64,000 nt of DNA. Source: Rhodocyclaceae bacterium UBA1310. Its GTDB lineage: Bacteria; Pseudomonadota; Gammaproteobacteria; Burkholderiales; Rhodocyclaceae. The notes below the pieces were generated by a model, which was not told the DNA's origin, made no database searches, and saw only the letters and a list, made by a program, of their open reading frames with translations. This document shows, piece after piece, positions 1 through 7,467 of this stretch. The DNA lies in assembly GCA_002307175.1 (NCBI GenBank), contig DBTS01000140.1, forward strand, positions 5,057 to 69,056. Direction: 5' to 3'. Position 1 is the first letter of the stretch. Every line of letters begins with the position of its first letter. The translations under genes and the position numbers were made by a program.

Positions 1-27
1 CAGGCTTCCTGGACCCCAGGCTTCCTG
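1..27. repeat. short tandem direct repeat
   Basis: The 11-mer CAGGCTTCCTG occurs at 1-11 and again at 17-27, a 16-bp period. It may continue left of the window. I see no function for it. Confidence 0.5.
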
Positions 28-145
28 CTGGTCCTAACCCCACGCTTTTGATTGGCGAATTCGTTTCGGCATTTTGCTTGTGCCTACTGGGTTATGTGGA
101 TATGTATCCTGATCCACGTTTTTGCGCTTTCTTGGAGGTCACCTC

Positions 146-832
146 ATGAATCAGTCTGGGCAACATAATAAAATTGTTATTTGTGAGACACTTCTAAAAC
201 AACTTATAACTTACCAAAGAGAGCTCCAAGAAGGGATTGCAAGGATTACCCCGCAAACTGAGCTATGCATGCTGCAGCTAGCAGAGGAAGGCTGGTATAT
301 ATTCCCCGACGACTTAGATTTTCAGCAAATTAATGAGATTGCCTGCATCAAAAATAAAGATGTATTTTTTGGAAATAACTTCAACAACCTTATATGCGAA
401 ACAACCGAACTTGAACGCTTATTAATCAGTCGTTTTCCTGAAAGAGAAAAATGTTTTATTGAGACTTTTGAGGCACACCAAACAGGAAAATACTATTTAT
501 CAATCCCGGCATTTTTTTTGCAAACAGACGGGATAACACACGACTTAATAAGCGGGCATGTATTTCGCTCTGACAATGGGAGGCCTAGCTGCTCTCAAAA
601 ACTATTAGACTATATTGAACACAACAAGCTATCTATGGCCTTAGCTGCGCCAATTTTAACAAAAACAAACATCAACAAAACCGAAAAGCAAAGAACTAAA
701 GACTTCAATTCATTAAACAGACATTTGGTAATGCATGGAGAGTCAACAGACTATGGGACAAAAACAAACAGTCTCAAAGCCATTTCTTTATTAAATTTTG
801 TTTATAGAACTCTTTCGAAAGCCATTTCTTGA
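146..832 (+). CDS. Element cargo protein with HEPN-like R-x4-H motif
   Basis: I do not recognise a named family. The start at 146 has GGAGG at 134-138 and gives 228 residues; there is no signal peptide or membrane segment. Near the C-terminus R192 and H197 form an R-x4-H motif (RHLVMH) followed by Gly and helix-like sequence. This is the spacing of the active site of HEPN-fold ribonucleases, which usually sits late in an all-helical domain. The gene is clearly AT-rich and rich in Asn and Lys, unlike the GC-rich phage genes beside it, so it looks acquired. It converges on the repressor gene, a position where P2-type prophages often carry accessory or defence genes. A toxin or abortive-infection role is inference only. 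Confidence 0.75.
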   Translation: MNQSGQHNKIVICETLLKQLITYQRELQEGIARITPQTELCMLQLAEEGWYIFPDDLDFQQINEIACIKNKDVFFGNNFNNLICETTELERLLISRFPEREKCFIETFEAHQTGKYYLSIPAFFLQTDGITHDLISGHVFRSDNGRPSCSQKLLDYIEHNKLSMALAAPILTKTNINKTEKQRTKDFNSLNRHLVMHGESTDYGTKTNSLKAISLLNFVYRTLSKAIS

Positions 833-852
833 TAATCAGTTATGTATTGAAT

Positions 853-1332
853 TTATTTTCCCTCTCGCTGTCTTTGACGACTCGACGGGGTACGGTGCTG
901 AATCCCCGCCTTACGTTCCAGAGCTTCGCGCTCTTGCAGCGTGAGTTCCTTCTCTCCAGGCAAAGCTTGTACGACTTCATGTGTCGGATTTGATTCAGTA
1001 GCAGTGTCACCAGCTCCAGCAGCCAGCGCCGCCATCACAACCTGCTGCACCACCTGTGGGGTTCGCCGGAAAGCCTCCAGCAATTTAGCCTCTTCCTCGC
1101 TCCCCACGCTAACAGCGTGCCCCCCAGCGACAACATAGGCCACGTCCATCCCAAGTCCATGAAGCGCCGCCAGTAAATCTATGGGGCAACGCTGCTTCGC
1201 AGAAACAACATCCCTTAGCCGTTGTCCGCTTTTTTCTCCCGCACGGCGCGACGCTTCGGCCAGAGAGAGGCCCAAGCGATCCAGCTCTTCACGGATGCGT
1301 ATGTGGAAATTTTCTGTATTAGATGTAGACAC
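853..1332 (-). CDS. Phage-type HTH repressor
   Basis: This 159-residue protein starts with GTG and has a Cro/CI-type helix-turn-helix in roughly residues 8-65. That part ends in the pattern LLAALHGLGMDVAYVVAGG, typical of short phage regulators of this class. The C-terminal half is Ala/Glu-rich and uncharacterised. The gene is divergent from the early operon beginning at 1389 with only 56 bp between them, as expected for a lysogeny repressor controlling its own and the early promoter. There is no peptidase-like (LexA/CI S24) domain, so it is not a self-cleaving repressor. If SOS induces the element, another protein must inactivate it. Confidence 0.8.
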   Translation of the reverse strand: MSTSNTENFHIRIREELDRLGLSLAEASRRAGEKSGQRLRDVVSAKQRCPIDLLAALHGLGMDVAYVVAGGHAVSVGSEEEAKLLEAFRRTPQVVQQVVMAALAAGAGDTATESNPTHEVVQALPGEKELTLQEREALERKAGIQHRTPSSRQRQREGK

Positions 1333-1361
1333 TGTGGAATATTTCTATCAAAATGCGTTTG

Positions 1362-1374
1362 TTCAATCAGTGAA
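1362..1374. promoter_or_regulatory. Possible repressor operator dyad
   Basis: Between the divergent repressor and early genes, TTCA (1362-1365) and TGAA (1371-1374) form a short dyad with a 5-bp spacer. The location fits an operator, but the arms are short and only one copy is evident. Confidence 0.25.
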
Positions 1375-1388
1375 TCACATCCTACATC

Positions 1389-1604
1389 ATGGTATCTCCC
1401 AGATCCCATACCCCGCGTCGCCGTGGACCTCAGGGCGCAACCCAATCGCCGCGCATTTTGCTGGCGCTGCTGCCGGAAGAGCGGGCGGAATTCGCCCGCC
1501 GCGCTGAAGCCTGCAATTTCACCCTGAGTGCCTATGCCCGCCATCTGGTGTTGATCGGTCTGCAGTACGAAGCCGACGAAGCGAAAGGTACCAGCCATGC
1601 ATAG
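1389..1604 (+). CDS. Small RHH-like phage protein
   Basis: This 71-residue protein has a basic N-terminal tail of about 22 residues. It is followed by a segment reading LLALLPEERAEFARRAEACN and FTLSAYARHLVLIGL, which resembles a ribbon-helix-helix (Arc/MetJ-like) fold: a strand, then two helices with the typical 'sayaR' turn. It is the first gene right of the repressor, where a Cro/Cox-like regulator would be expected. It overlaps the next gene by 8 bp. No good Shine-Dalgarno precedes the ATG. Function is inferred from fold appearance and position only. Confidence 0.6.
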   Translation: MVSPRSHTPRRRGPQGATQSPRILLALLPEERAEFARRAEACNFTLSAYARHLVLIGLQYEADEAKGTSHA

Positions 1605-2169
1605 CAGCGTCATGCGTTGTGGTACGCACACCCTGATTACGGCGATCCGCACGGCGGTGAATGCGTGGAGGAAGCGTGAGGGCTGGAGCCGGGAAACGGC
1701 GGTGGCGCACATTGTGGAGCGGCATGCCACGATGGGCGGGCCGGCGCTGACGGGCATTGTGTTCAACCCTGAAACCCAGGACACCTACGACCGTATGCGC
1801 GTGAATGCCGACCGGGTGTACCGCTGGCTCGATGACGAGACCAAGGATACGAACCTGCTGCCGGCGAACTTCATCACCTTTGTGCTGGCTGCGCTGCCGG
1901 TGGATCTGCGCCTGCAGGCGGTGGATACGCTGCTGGCGGGCACGGGGCTGCATGTGGAGGTGAGCATTGGCCCGGATGGAGACACGAGCATGCCGCAGTA
2001 CCTGCGCTGCATCAGCAAGGAATGCGGTGAGGCGGCTGCCGCTGTGGCCGATCTGCTGGACCGTGGCGAGAACGACGCCACGCTGGCCGCTGCGGACAAG
2101 GAAATCGCGGAAGCGGTGGGCGCGCTGACCGACACGCGCAAAGCGATCCAGGCGAAGCGGAGGGCGTAG
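1597..2169 (+). CDS. YdaT-like phage regulatory protein
   Basis: This is a 190-residue protein with AAAGG upstream of the ATG. The segment around residues 66-100 (VYRWLDDETKDTNLLPANF then a run ending in AALP) resembles the conserved core of the YdaT toxin/CII-type phage regulator family. In lambdoid and P2-like phages these small proteins sit next to the repressor. The C-terminal 60 residues are Ala/Glu-rich and probably helical. It lies in the early operon between the RHH-like gene and the Ogr-like gene (2-bp gap). Family assignment rests on pattern recognition and is moderate. A role in the lysis-lysogeny switch is inferred from position. Confidence 0.6.
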   Translation: MHSSVMRCGTHTLITAIRTAVNAWRKREGWSRETAVAHIVERHATMGGPALTGIVFNPETQDTYDRMRVNADRVYRWLDDETKDTNLLPANFITFVLAALPVDLRLQAVDTLLAGTGLHVEVSIGPDGDTSMPQYLRCISKECGEAAAAVADLLDRGENDATLAAADKEIAEAVGALTDTRKAIQAKRRA

Positions 2170-2171
2170 GC

Positions 2172-2525
2172 ATGGCACAGCGCTGGGTGGCGGTGGATAT
2201 GACTTTGCGGTGCCCGATCTGCGGGGCACCGACAACGATACGCACTTCGCGCCGGGTGACGGACCTGCTGCGCGAGGAGTACATCGACTGCACCAGCGTG
2301 ACGTGCCCGGGGCGCTTCAAGGTGAACCGCGAGATTGTGGCCTCTTTGTGGGAAGGCTCGTTTGAGCACGGCCTGAAGATTCCGCAATGCCTGAGGAAGC
2401 AGGCGCTTGCCCCCACGGGTGCCAAGCCTGTGCCACCCGATCCGAATCAGTTGGAACTGCCCGGCCTGCCGCCGGCGGATGAATCCCAAACCCTTCCCAG
2501 TTTTCCAACCCCTCGCCACGCTTGA
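2172..2525 (+). CDS. Ogr/Delta-like zinc-finger activator
   Basis: The protein has 117 residues. A Cys-rich module at residues 14-45 has CPIC followed about 25 residues later by CTSVTC and a basic GRFKVN segment. This matches the C-x2-C...C-x4-C zinc-binding pattern of the Ogr/Delta family, which activates late promoters of P2 and of helper phage for P4. The C-terminal 45 residues are Pro-rich and outside the family core. Its presence without any visible late genes is notable. Either the late genes lie left of the window, or the element acts on a helper's late promoters. It follows the YdaT-like gene by 2 bp. Confidence 0.7.
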   Translation: MAQRWVAVDMTLRCPICGAPTTIRTSRRVTDLLREEYIDCTSVTCPGRFKVNREIVASLWEGSFEHGLKIPQCLRKQALAPTGAKPVPPDPNQLELPGLPPADESQTLPSFPTPRHA

Positions 2526-2534
2526 GGTGACCCG

Positions 2535-2744
2535 ATGAATGCTCCCGCCCCACGTGCTATCGAGCAGGCCGCTGCACGCTCTGCTGATGCGAATCGCCGA
2601 CTTGCGGTGGCTTCGCGCCTTGCTGCCGGCATGCTCGCCAACCCGAATGTGTATTCGCAGCGCAGCTGGCAATCTCAGGTGGCGCACGATGCGATGGCGA
2701 TTGCGGATCGGTTGATCGCGCTGGCCGACGAAGGCGGGCTGTAA
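2535..2744 (+). CDS. Small phage protein, unknown
   Basis: This 69-residue Ala/Arg-rich protein is predicted mainly helical and has no recognised domain. A GAGG ribosome binding site lies 7 bp before the ATG at 2535. It sits between the Ogr-like gene and gpA (2-bp gap to gpA), so it is probably translated in the same operon. Its role is unknown. A replication accessory like P2 gpB is only a positional guess. Confidence 0.6.
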   Translation: MNAPAPRAIEQAAARSADANRRLAVASRLAAGMLANPNVYSQRSWQSQVAHDAMAIADRLIALADEGGL

Positions 2745-2746
2745 GC

Positions 2747-4885
2747 ATGTTCAAGCCGGCCAAATCATGGTTGAAGGCACTCGACGGGAGGTGGCTACGG
2801 CCCGGCGAGGCAGCGTTCGACCGGGAATGGCTGCGCCAGCACTTCGACCTTGCGCCGGTGCAGTGGCAGGAACGGCTGAAGACGGTTTATTCCAAAAAGC
2901 TGAAGGCCGGCCAGTTTGAGGCCAACACGTGGTTGCGCGAGACAACCGCGAGCATGAGCGGCCTGCTGCTGCCCATTTCCGCGACCGACGACGACATTGT
3001 GAGCAAGGCAAATACGCTGGCGGATGATTGCCTGCGCACGGCGGGCGCGGTGACGGATGGTTCGATTCTGGCCCGCCACACGGCAGCCGAGCGCTTCTGC
3101 CGGGCGCGTGGCATTGAGCCGCCGGCAGTGCGGATACCGGCGGACTTCGGCCTGGAAGCAGTGGTGGCCTTGGTCGCACTGCTGGGCCTGCCAGCACTGC
3201 ATGCGGCTTTGGAAGAAGAGGCCGCACCGGCACTGGCCCGGATGCAGGATGCGCTGTGGTGGCGCCGGCAGTTGCGCGCCCAGCATGCCCGGCGGATCGA
3301 GCAGCACGCCATCGCCTTGGGCTATGTGCATGCGCATGGTGAGAAGTACGTTTCTAACGTGGCCTGCCGTCGCCGCGATCAGCAGAAGCGGCGCAATGCG
3401 CAGGCGCTGGGCGCGGTGGAGATCGTGAATCAGGATGGCGAGGTCTTCACGCTGGCGGATCTGGCTGAGCGCAGCAATGCGAACCCGCGCATCCGCCGTG
3501 CCGAGCTGATGACGCGTGTGGCCGGCTTTGAGGCGGTGGCGCGAGACCTGGGGCATGTGGCGGAGTTTGTGACGCTGACGGCGCCGAGCCGCTTCCATGC
3601 GAACGGCGGCACGAATGCGAAGTTTGATGGCAGCTCGCCCCGCGAGGCGCAGGGCTGGCTGTGCAAGACGTGGCAACTGATCCGCGCCTGGGCGAACCGC
3701 AAGGGCATCCGCGTGTATGGCTTTCGCGTGGCGGAGCCGCACCAGGATGGCTGCCCGCACTGGCATCTGTTGCTCTTCATGCAGCCGGAGTGCGTGGCAC
3801 GTTTTCGGGCGAAGTTCCGCCGCTATGCGATGCGCGTGGAGGCGGCCGAGCAGCCGGAGGCGCCACGCACAGTGGCCGAACAGGCGAGGATGAACCGCGA
3901 GGCGGGCATGCGCCAGGGCTTTGCGAAGCTGGCCCGGCTGCAGGTGGCCCGTGCCGAGCATGCGCATGCCCTTGCCTTGCGCCGCCTGGAAAACGAGGAC
4001 ATCGACCGCAAGCGCCACGGCTGCAAGTTTGTGGCGGTGGAGATGAGCGCGACGAAGAGTGCTGCCGGGTACATCGCGAAGTACATCAGCAAGAACATCG
4101 ATGGGTATCAGGTGCAGCTTGATCTGTACGGGCAGGATGCCATCGAGGGCGCGGCGCGCATCGAGGCCTGGGCCACTGCGCATGGCATCCGCCAGTTTCA
4201 GCAGATTGGCGGGGCGCCGGTGGGCGTGTGGCGCGAGCTGCGCCGGCTGCGGGAAGCCGATGCCGAGGCCACCGAGACGCTGGAAGCTGCCCGCGCTGCT
4301 GCGGATGCGGGCGCCTGGAGCGATTACCTCCGCGTGCAGGGTGGGCCAACCGTGAAGCGTGCGGATCTGGCGCTGACGCTGGCAAAGACCCGCGAGGGGG
4401 AAGCCTGGGATGGTGCGAACCAGTGCCCAGAACCTGCCCACCCTGGCCGCTACGGAGATATGCCGGGGCCGGCGGTGTTTGGCGTGCGCGACCAGCGCAA
4501 GGCGCGAGCGGTGGTGACGCGCTTTATCCGTTGGGCGGTGATCCGCCAGCCGGAGCGGAAGGCATCAGCCGGGCAGCGCCTGATCGGGGATACGGCAACG
4601 GCATGGCGCCTGCCACAGGGCCAGGGTGATACGCCGGTGGAATGGCAGCAGGCTGTGGCCGCAGGCGAGAGCCTGGGCGGTTTTGATGTTGGGGTGAAGG
4701 GTTTTGACGTTCCTTGGACTCGTGTCAATAACTGTACGGACCCCCTCGCTTCGGGGGCCGCTGGCAGCACTGTGGGAGGAGATTTTGCGGATGAAATCGT
4801 TATCGAGCCGGCTGGCGAGTGGGATGGATTCGGCGAAGAAGCCGATTTTTTGTGCCGCGAAGCCGGTTTGCAGCGGCGCGTTTAG
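2747..4885 (+). CDS. P2 gpA-like rolling-circle replication initiator
   Basis: This 712-residue protein is a HUH endonuclease of the phage replication gene A type. It nicks the origin and stays covalently bound while rolling-circle replication proceeds. Visible motifs in order are: FVTLTAPSRFH (motif 1, about residues 273-283); PHWHLLLF with H338 and H340 (the HUH metal ligands); and Y442-x3-Y446 (YIAKYISKN), the paired catalytic tyrosines of superfamily I. The length is usual for the family (about 700-800). The C-terminal TRVNNCT at 658-664 is encoded by an origin-like sequence. A hairpin follows inside the reading frame. The gene is GC-rich and follows the 69-residue ORF by 2 bp. Confidence 0.9.
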   Translation: MFKPAKSWLKALDGRWLRPGEAAFDREWLRQHFDLAPVQWQERLKTVYSKKLKAGQFEANTWLRETTASMSGLLLPISATDDDIVSKANTLADDCLRTAGAVTDGSILARHTAAERFCRARGIEPPAVRIPADFGLEAVVALVALLGLPALHAALEEEAAPALARMQDALWWRRQLRAQHARRIEQHAIALGYVHAHGEKYVSNVACRRRDQQKRRNAQALGAVEIVNQDGEVFTLADLAERSNANPRIRRAELMTRVAGFEAVARDLGHVAEFVTLTAPSRFHANGGTNAKFDGSSPREAQGWLCKTWQLIRAWANRKGIRVYGFRVAEPHQDGCPHWHLLLFMQPECVARFRAKFRRYAMRVEAAEQPEAPRTVAEQARMNREAGMRQGFAKLARLQVARAEHAHALALRRLENEDIDRKRHGCKFVAVEMSATKSAAGYIAKYISKNIDGYQVQLDLYGQDAIEGAARIEAWATAHGIRQFQQIGGAPVGVWRELRRLREADAEATETLEAARAAADAGAWSDYLRVQGGPTVKRADLALTLAKTREGEAWDGANQCPEPAHPGRYGDMPGPAVFGVRDQRKARAVVTRFIRWAVIRQPERKASAGQRLIGDTATAWRLPQGQGDTPVEWQQAVAAGESLGGFDVGVKGFDVPWTRVNNCTDPLASGAAGSTVGGDFADEIVIEPAGEWDGFGEEADFLCREAGLQRRV
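4711..4757 (+). other. Putative rolling-circle origin inside gpA
   Basis: TTGGACTCGTGTCAATAACT (4714-4733) followed by a GC hairpin (CCCCC 4741-4745 with GGGGG 4753-4757) lies in the 3' part of the replication gene. In P2 the gpA nick site is known to lie inside gene A. The conserved peptide TRVNNCT encoded here suggests that the DNA, not the protein, is under selection. The exact nick position is not determined. Confidence 0.55.
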
Positions 4886-4971
4886 GCCTGGGCACGGCGA
4901 AGCCCGCGCACATGTGATGCACATGTATGGCTGGGTTGGTAAATGAGGTGAGTGCGGTGAGCGTGATAGGA

Positions 4972-4987
4972 CTGTGTTTATACACAG
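4972..4987. promoter_or_regulatory. LexA-type SOS box
   Basis: CTGT (4972-4975), eight bases, then ACAG (4984-4987) form a near-perfect palindrome with flanking A and T. This matches the CTGT-N8-ACAG LexA consensus of gamma- and betaproteobacteria. It lies 34 bp before the start at 5021, where it could control the 97-aa gene and the small-gene/integrase operon downstream. SOS control of a phage gene is known in coliphage 186 (tum). Confidence 0.65.
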
Positions 4988-5020
4988 TAGTGGCAATTTT
5001 TGTGAAATGCGGAGGCTGAT

Positions 5021-5314
5021 ATGGAAGCGGATGTGGTGAATGCGATGTTTGAGGGGCTGGCGGCGCTGATGGTGGCGAACCATTGCCGGGTGCTGCTGAA
5101 GGAACGCTGCGTGCGCGGGGTGTCGCTGCTGTCGGTGCTGTTCTTCACGCTGTGGGGGGTGTGGAACCTGCACTACTACCCGGCGCTGGGGCAGAGCCTG
5201 TCGGGCACCTGCGCGGTGCTGGTGACGCTGGCGAATGCCGCGTATCTGGGGCTGGCGCTGTATTTCCGGCGCACGCAGCGGCGCGGGTTTTTGTTTTGGG
5301 AGATTGTGGAGTGA
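5021..5314 (+). CDS. Small phage membrane protein
   Basis: The protein has 97 residues with GGAGG five bases before the ATG. Two or three hydrophobic segments are visible: about residues 26-46 (VSLLSVLFFTLWGVW), 55-78 (around CAVLVTLANAAYLGLAL), and possibly the first helix (FEGLAALMVANHC). It is probably an inner-membrane protein. Similar 'SLLSxxFFTxWGxWNLxYYP' proteins occur in other proteobacterial phages, without known function to my knowledge. It is the first gene behind the LexA-type box and overlaps the next gene by 4 bp (GTGA). A holin-like or exclusion role would be speculation. Confidence 0.7.
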   Translation: MEADVVNAMFEGLAALMVANHCRVLLKERCVRGVSLLSVLFFTLWGVWNLHYYPALGQSLSGTCAVLVTLANAAYLGLALYFRRTQRRGFLFWEIVE

Positions 5315-5562
5315 GCAAGAACTGGCAACCGATAGAGACGGCGCCGAAGGATGGCACCAGGATACTGCTTTACTTTCCCGTGTTCGGTGAGGCGCCGCAT
5401 CAGGAATTTGGCCGCTGGGAAGTGCAGGCGTTCAACAACAAGCCGAATCCTTACTGGAGTGGTGACGGTGAGGCGGTGTACGGCGTGAAATGGTACAGAA
5501 GCTTTCCGCCATCGCACTGGATGCCTCTCCTGAAACCACCTGTAGAGGGAAAGGGCGTGTGA
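5311..5562 (+). CDS. DUF551-like phage protein
   Basis: This 83-residue protein starts with GTG overlapping the previous stop. It opens with WQPIETAPKDGTRILLY and ends near SHWMPLLKP, the conserved bookends of DUF551 proteins, which are widespread in phages. Between them are aromatic residues typical of the family's beta-rich core. The function of DUF551 is unknown. The gene overlaps the next ATG by one base, so the cluster looks translationally coupled. An upstream in-frame extension to 5083 was discarded because it lies inside the 97-aa gene. Confidence 0.7.
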   Translation: MSKNWQPIETAPKDGTRILLYFPVFGEAPHQEFGRWEVQAFNNKPNPYWSGDGEAVYGVKWYRSFPPSHWMPLLKPPVEGKGV

Positions 5563-5831
5563 TGCAAACAGGTGAACGCAAGGAATTTGAGAAATGGTGG
5601 CCCTCTGTAGGCCAAGTAATCGGAGAGGTTGCTGCATGGGAAGCATGGCAGGCTCGCGCCGCGCTTGACCGGCCCGACTACGCCGAGGCGCTGCCTGACG
5701 CGAGTTATATCGCCAACGCGCTAATGAAAGCCGACGAATCTGGATACGCGGCGATGTCCTATAGGGCGATGGCAGAAACCGTGCTTGAAGCCCTCGCCGC
5801 CTACCGCTCCAACCTGAAAGGGCGGACGTGA
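5562..5831 (+). CDS. Small phage protein, unknown
   Basis: The protein has 89 residues. The ATG at 5562 overlaps the preceding stop codon by one base; the upstream extension to 5490 has no support. The segments KEFEKWWP and AAWEAWQARAAL match a motif common in short phage proteins of unknown role. The rest is Ala-rich and probably helical. It sits in the tightly packed cluster behind the LexA-type box. No function is assigned. Confidence 0.6.
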   Translation: MQTGERKEFEKWWPSVGQVIGEVAAWEAWQARAALDRPDYAEALPDASYIANALMKADESGYAAMSYRAMAETVLEALAAYRSNLKGRT

Positions 5832-6088
5832 TGACAAAAGAACAGGCAAGACAAAAGGTGACCGCTGCTGAGCACGGATGCCAGGAGGTGGATGCGGCAT
5901 GGGAGGCCGCATTTAAGGCGCTGACCGGCGATGTGTCGGTGAACTGGTATGGCGTGTATTCAGATCCGGCCAGCGTGCGGGCTAAATTCGCTACCGCCAG
6001 GGACCGTATCAATGAAGCCTTGCAGGCGCTGGAGCGCGTGCAATGGCCGACTGATGCGGATTATGACGGCTATGACGTGATTGATTGA
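5831..6088 (+). CDS. Small phage protein, unknown
   Basis: This 85-residue acidic protein starts at the ATG at 5831, which overlaps the previous stop (a GTG at 5828 is an alternative). It is rich in Ala and Asp, probably helical, and ends in a run of Asp and Tyr residues (DADYDGYDVID). No family is recognised. An acidic small protein could be a DNA mimic, but nothing beyond composition supports that. It belongs to the same overlapping gene cluster. Confidence 0.55.
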   Translation: MTKEQARQKVTAAEHGCQEVDAAWEAAFKALTGDVSVNWYGVYSDPASVRAKFATARDRINEALQALERVQWPTDADYDGYDVID

Positions 6089-6105
6089 GGGCTGGGGGAT
6101 TCTGT

Positions 6106-6312
6106 ATGAGTAGCAATACATTCCTGTCGCCGGAGGAGCTGGAAGTGCTCACCGGGCGGAAGTCAAAGAAGCATCAGATCAGTGCGCTGCGGATGATGCG
6201 GGTGCCGTTCTGGGTGAATGCGATCGGTTGCCCTGTGGTATCTCGGTCTGCGATTGATGCAACGCCAAGCACACCATCAGCGCCAAACTCCTGGTCTCCG
6301 GCATTGAGGTGA
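6106..6312 (+). CDS. DUF4224 protein next to integrase
   Basis: This is a 68-residue protein. Its core FLSPEELEVLTGRKSKK, followed by a basic helix and VPFWVNAIGCPVVSR, matches DUF4224. These are small proteins nearly always encoded immediately upstream of a tyrosine integrase in prophages. They are thought to be excisionase-like DNA binders because of position and an HTH-like pattern. The ATG at 6106 is preferred over an upstream alternative at 6085 because the family begins close to the 'FLSPEEL' motif. The stop lies 2 bp before the integrase ATG. Confidence 0.75.
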   Translation: MSSNTFLSPEELEVLTGRKSKKHQISALRMMRVPFWVNAIGCPVVSRSAIDATPSTPSAPNSWSPALR

Positions 6313-6314
6313 GC

Positions 6315-7376
6315 ATGGGTCGCACAGCATACAAGCATAAGAATCTGCCAAAAGGCATGCGCGCACGCGTGAAGAGAAACGGCTCGACTTGGTATTACCT
6401 GGACCTTGGCAAACGGGCTGATGGGAAACGCCCCGAGGTTCCGTTGGGCAACAACTACATCGAGGCACTGCGGAAGTACGCTGATCTGGTGGTGACAGCA
6501 ACTGCACCTGCGGTAACAGTGCCGGAACTTCTAACCCGGTGGTCCACTGAGACGCTGCTGACCCGAGCGGCCGGCTCGCAGAAAGATATTTCTTACTGCC
6601 TCCCGAAGCTAACGACGTTCTTCAGCAACCCGAGCCCTGCTCCTCTGGAAGCCGTTCGGCCTGTGCATATTTCGCAGTACCTGGACTGGCGCAAGGCTGC
6701 CCCAGTGCGTGCCAATCGCGAGATTGCGTGGCTTTCGGTTGCCTGGAACTGGGCACGCTCGCGAGGGCTGACGGATCTGGCAAATCCGTGTGAGGGAGTA
6801 CGTCGCAACCGGGAGAGCGGGAGGGATATCTATGTGGAGGACGTGGAATTCAACGCCATCCACGCGGAGGCGGACGTGCCATTGCAGGAATTCATGGATC
6901 TGGCCTACTTGGTCGGGCAACGCCCTGGGGATCTGCGCCGCCTGGAAAACGTGGCGGCACGTGGCGATGCACTGCGCGTTCAGCAATCGAAGACAGGCAC
7001 GAAACTGCGTGTCGCGATTGAGGGGCGCCTCGCCGAGCTGCTCGCGAAGATGGATCAGCGCAAGGAAATGATACGAGCAGGTGGGAAAGTGGTTTCGGCA
7101 TCGCTACTCGTGGACGAGGACGGGCAGCCAATGACCAAGGACAAAATGCGCTATCGCTTCGACAAGGCCCGCGATGCCGCGAAGACTAAGAACCCGGAAC
7201 TGGCGTCTCGCATCGGGCTGATCCAGCTCCGCGACATCCGGGCAAAATCTGGTACGGACAAGCGGGAAGCGGAGGGATTGGATGCTGCTCAGGGATTGCT
7301 CGGCCACCGTCGGGCAGACATGACGGAGCACTACACAAGGCAACGCCGTGGCAAGCTCGTAAAACCCGTTGATTAG
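6315..7376 (+). CDS. int: Phage tyrosine integrase
   Basis: This 353-residue site-specific recombinase would insert and excise the element at tRNA-His. An N-terminal arm-binding region (1-60) and a core-binding SAM-like domain (about 65-165) precede the catalytic domain. Catalytic residues visible are R203 (GQRPGDLRRL), R309 in LRDIR, G330-H331 (LLGH) and nucleophile Y340 (EHYTR). The usual His of the HxxR box is Arg306, a substitution common in this phage subfamily. The ATG at 6315 gives the typical MGRT start; a GTG at 6309 is an alternative. It ends 105 bp before the tRNA-His 3' end. Confidence 0.92.
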   Translation: MGRTAYKHKNLPKGMRARVKRNGSTWYYLDLGKRADGKRPEVPLGNNYIEALRKYADLVVTATAPAVTVPELLTRWSTETLLTRAAGSQKDISYCLPKLTTFFSNPSPAPLEAVRPVHISQYLDWRKAAPVRANREIAWLSVAWNWARSRGLTDLANPCEGVRRNRESGRDIYVEDVEFNAIHAEADVPLQEFMDLAYLVGQRPGDLRRLENVAARGDALRVQQSKTGTKLRVAIEGRLAELLAKMDQRKEMIRAGGKVVSASLLVDEDGQPMTKDKMRYRFDKARDAAKTKNPELASRIGLIQLRDIRAKSGTDKREAEGLDAAQGLLGHRRADMTEHYTRQRRGKLVKPVD

Positions 7377-7378
7377 GG

Positions 7379-7410
7379 CTTTTGCGAACCAAATGCCCTT
7401 TTGCGAACCA
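7379..7410. repeat. Direct repeat, candidate integrase arm sites
   Basis: The 13-mer CTTTTGCGAACCA occurs at 7379-7391 and 7398-7410, a 19-bp period, between the integrase stop and the tRNA. Short spaced direct repeats beside the core site are typical arm-type binding sites of tyrosine integrases. Confidence 0.5.
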
Positions 7411-7443
7411 GAAACGGGAAATACAGGAAAAGCAGAAATAAAA

Positions 7444-7467
7444 AAAGCCCTGATAAATCAGAGCTTT
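7444..7467 (-). terminator. tRNA operon terminator
   Basis: AAAGC (7444-7448) pairs with GCTTT (7463-7467) around an inner CTGAT/ATCAG stem. On the minus strand it is followed by a run of T. It would end the tRNA-Pro/Arg/His transcript and may work for the integrase too. Confidence 0.65.

Noticed and set aside
2795..4441. 548-codon minus-strand ORF opposite gpA
   Set aside because: The plus strand encodes a complete gpA with HUH and catalytic Tyr motifs; the antisense frame is an artefact of high GC and has no recognisable domain.
4704..4946. 80-codon plus-strand ORF overlapping the gpA end
   Set aside because: It has no ribosome binding site and lies in another frame of the gpA C-terminus and origin-like region.
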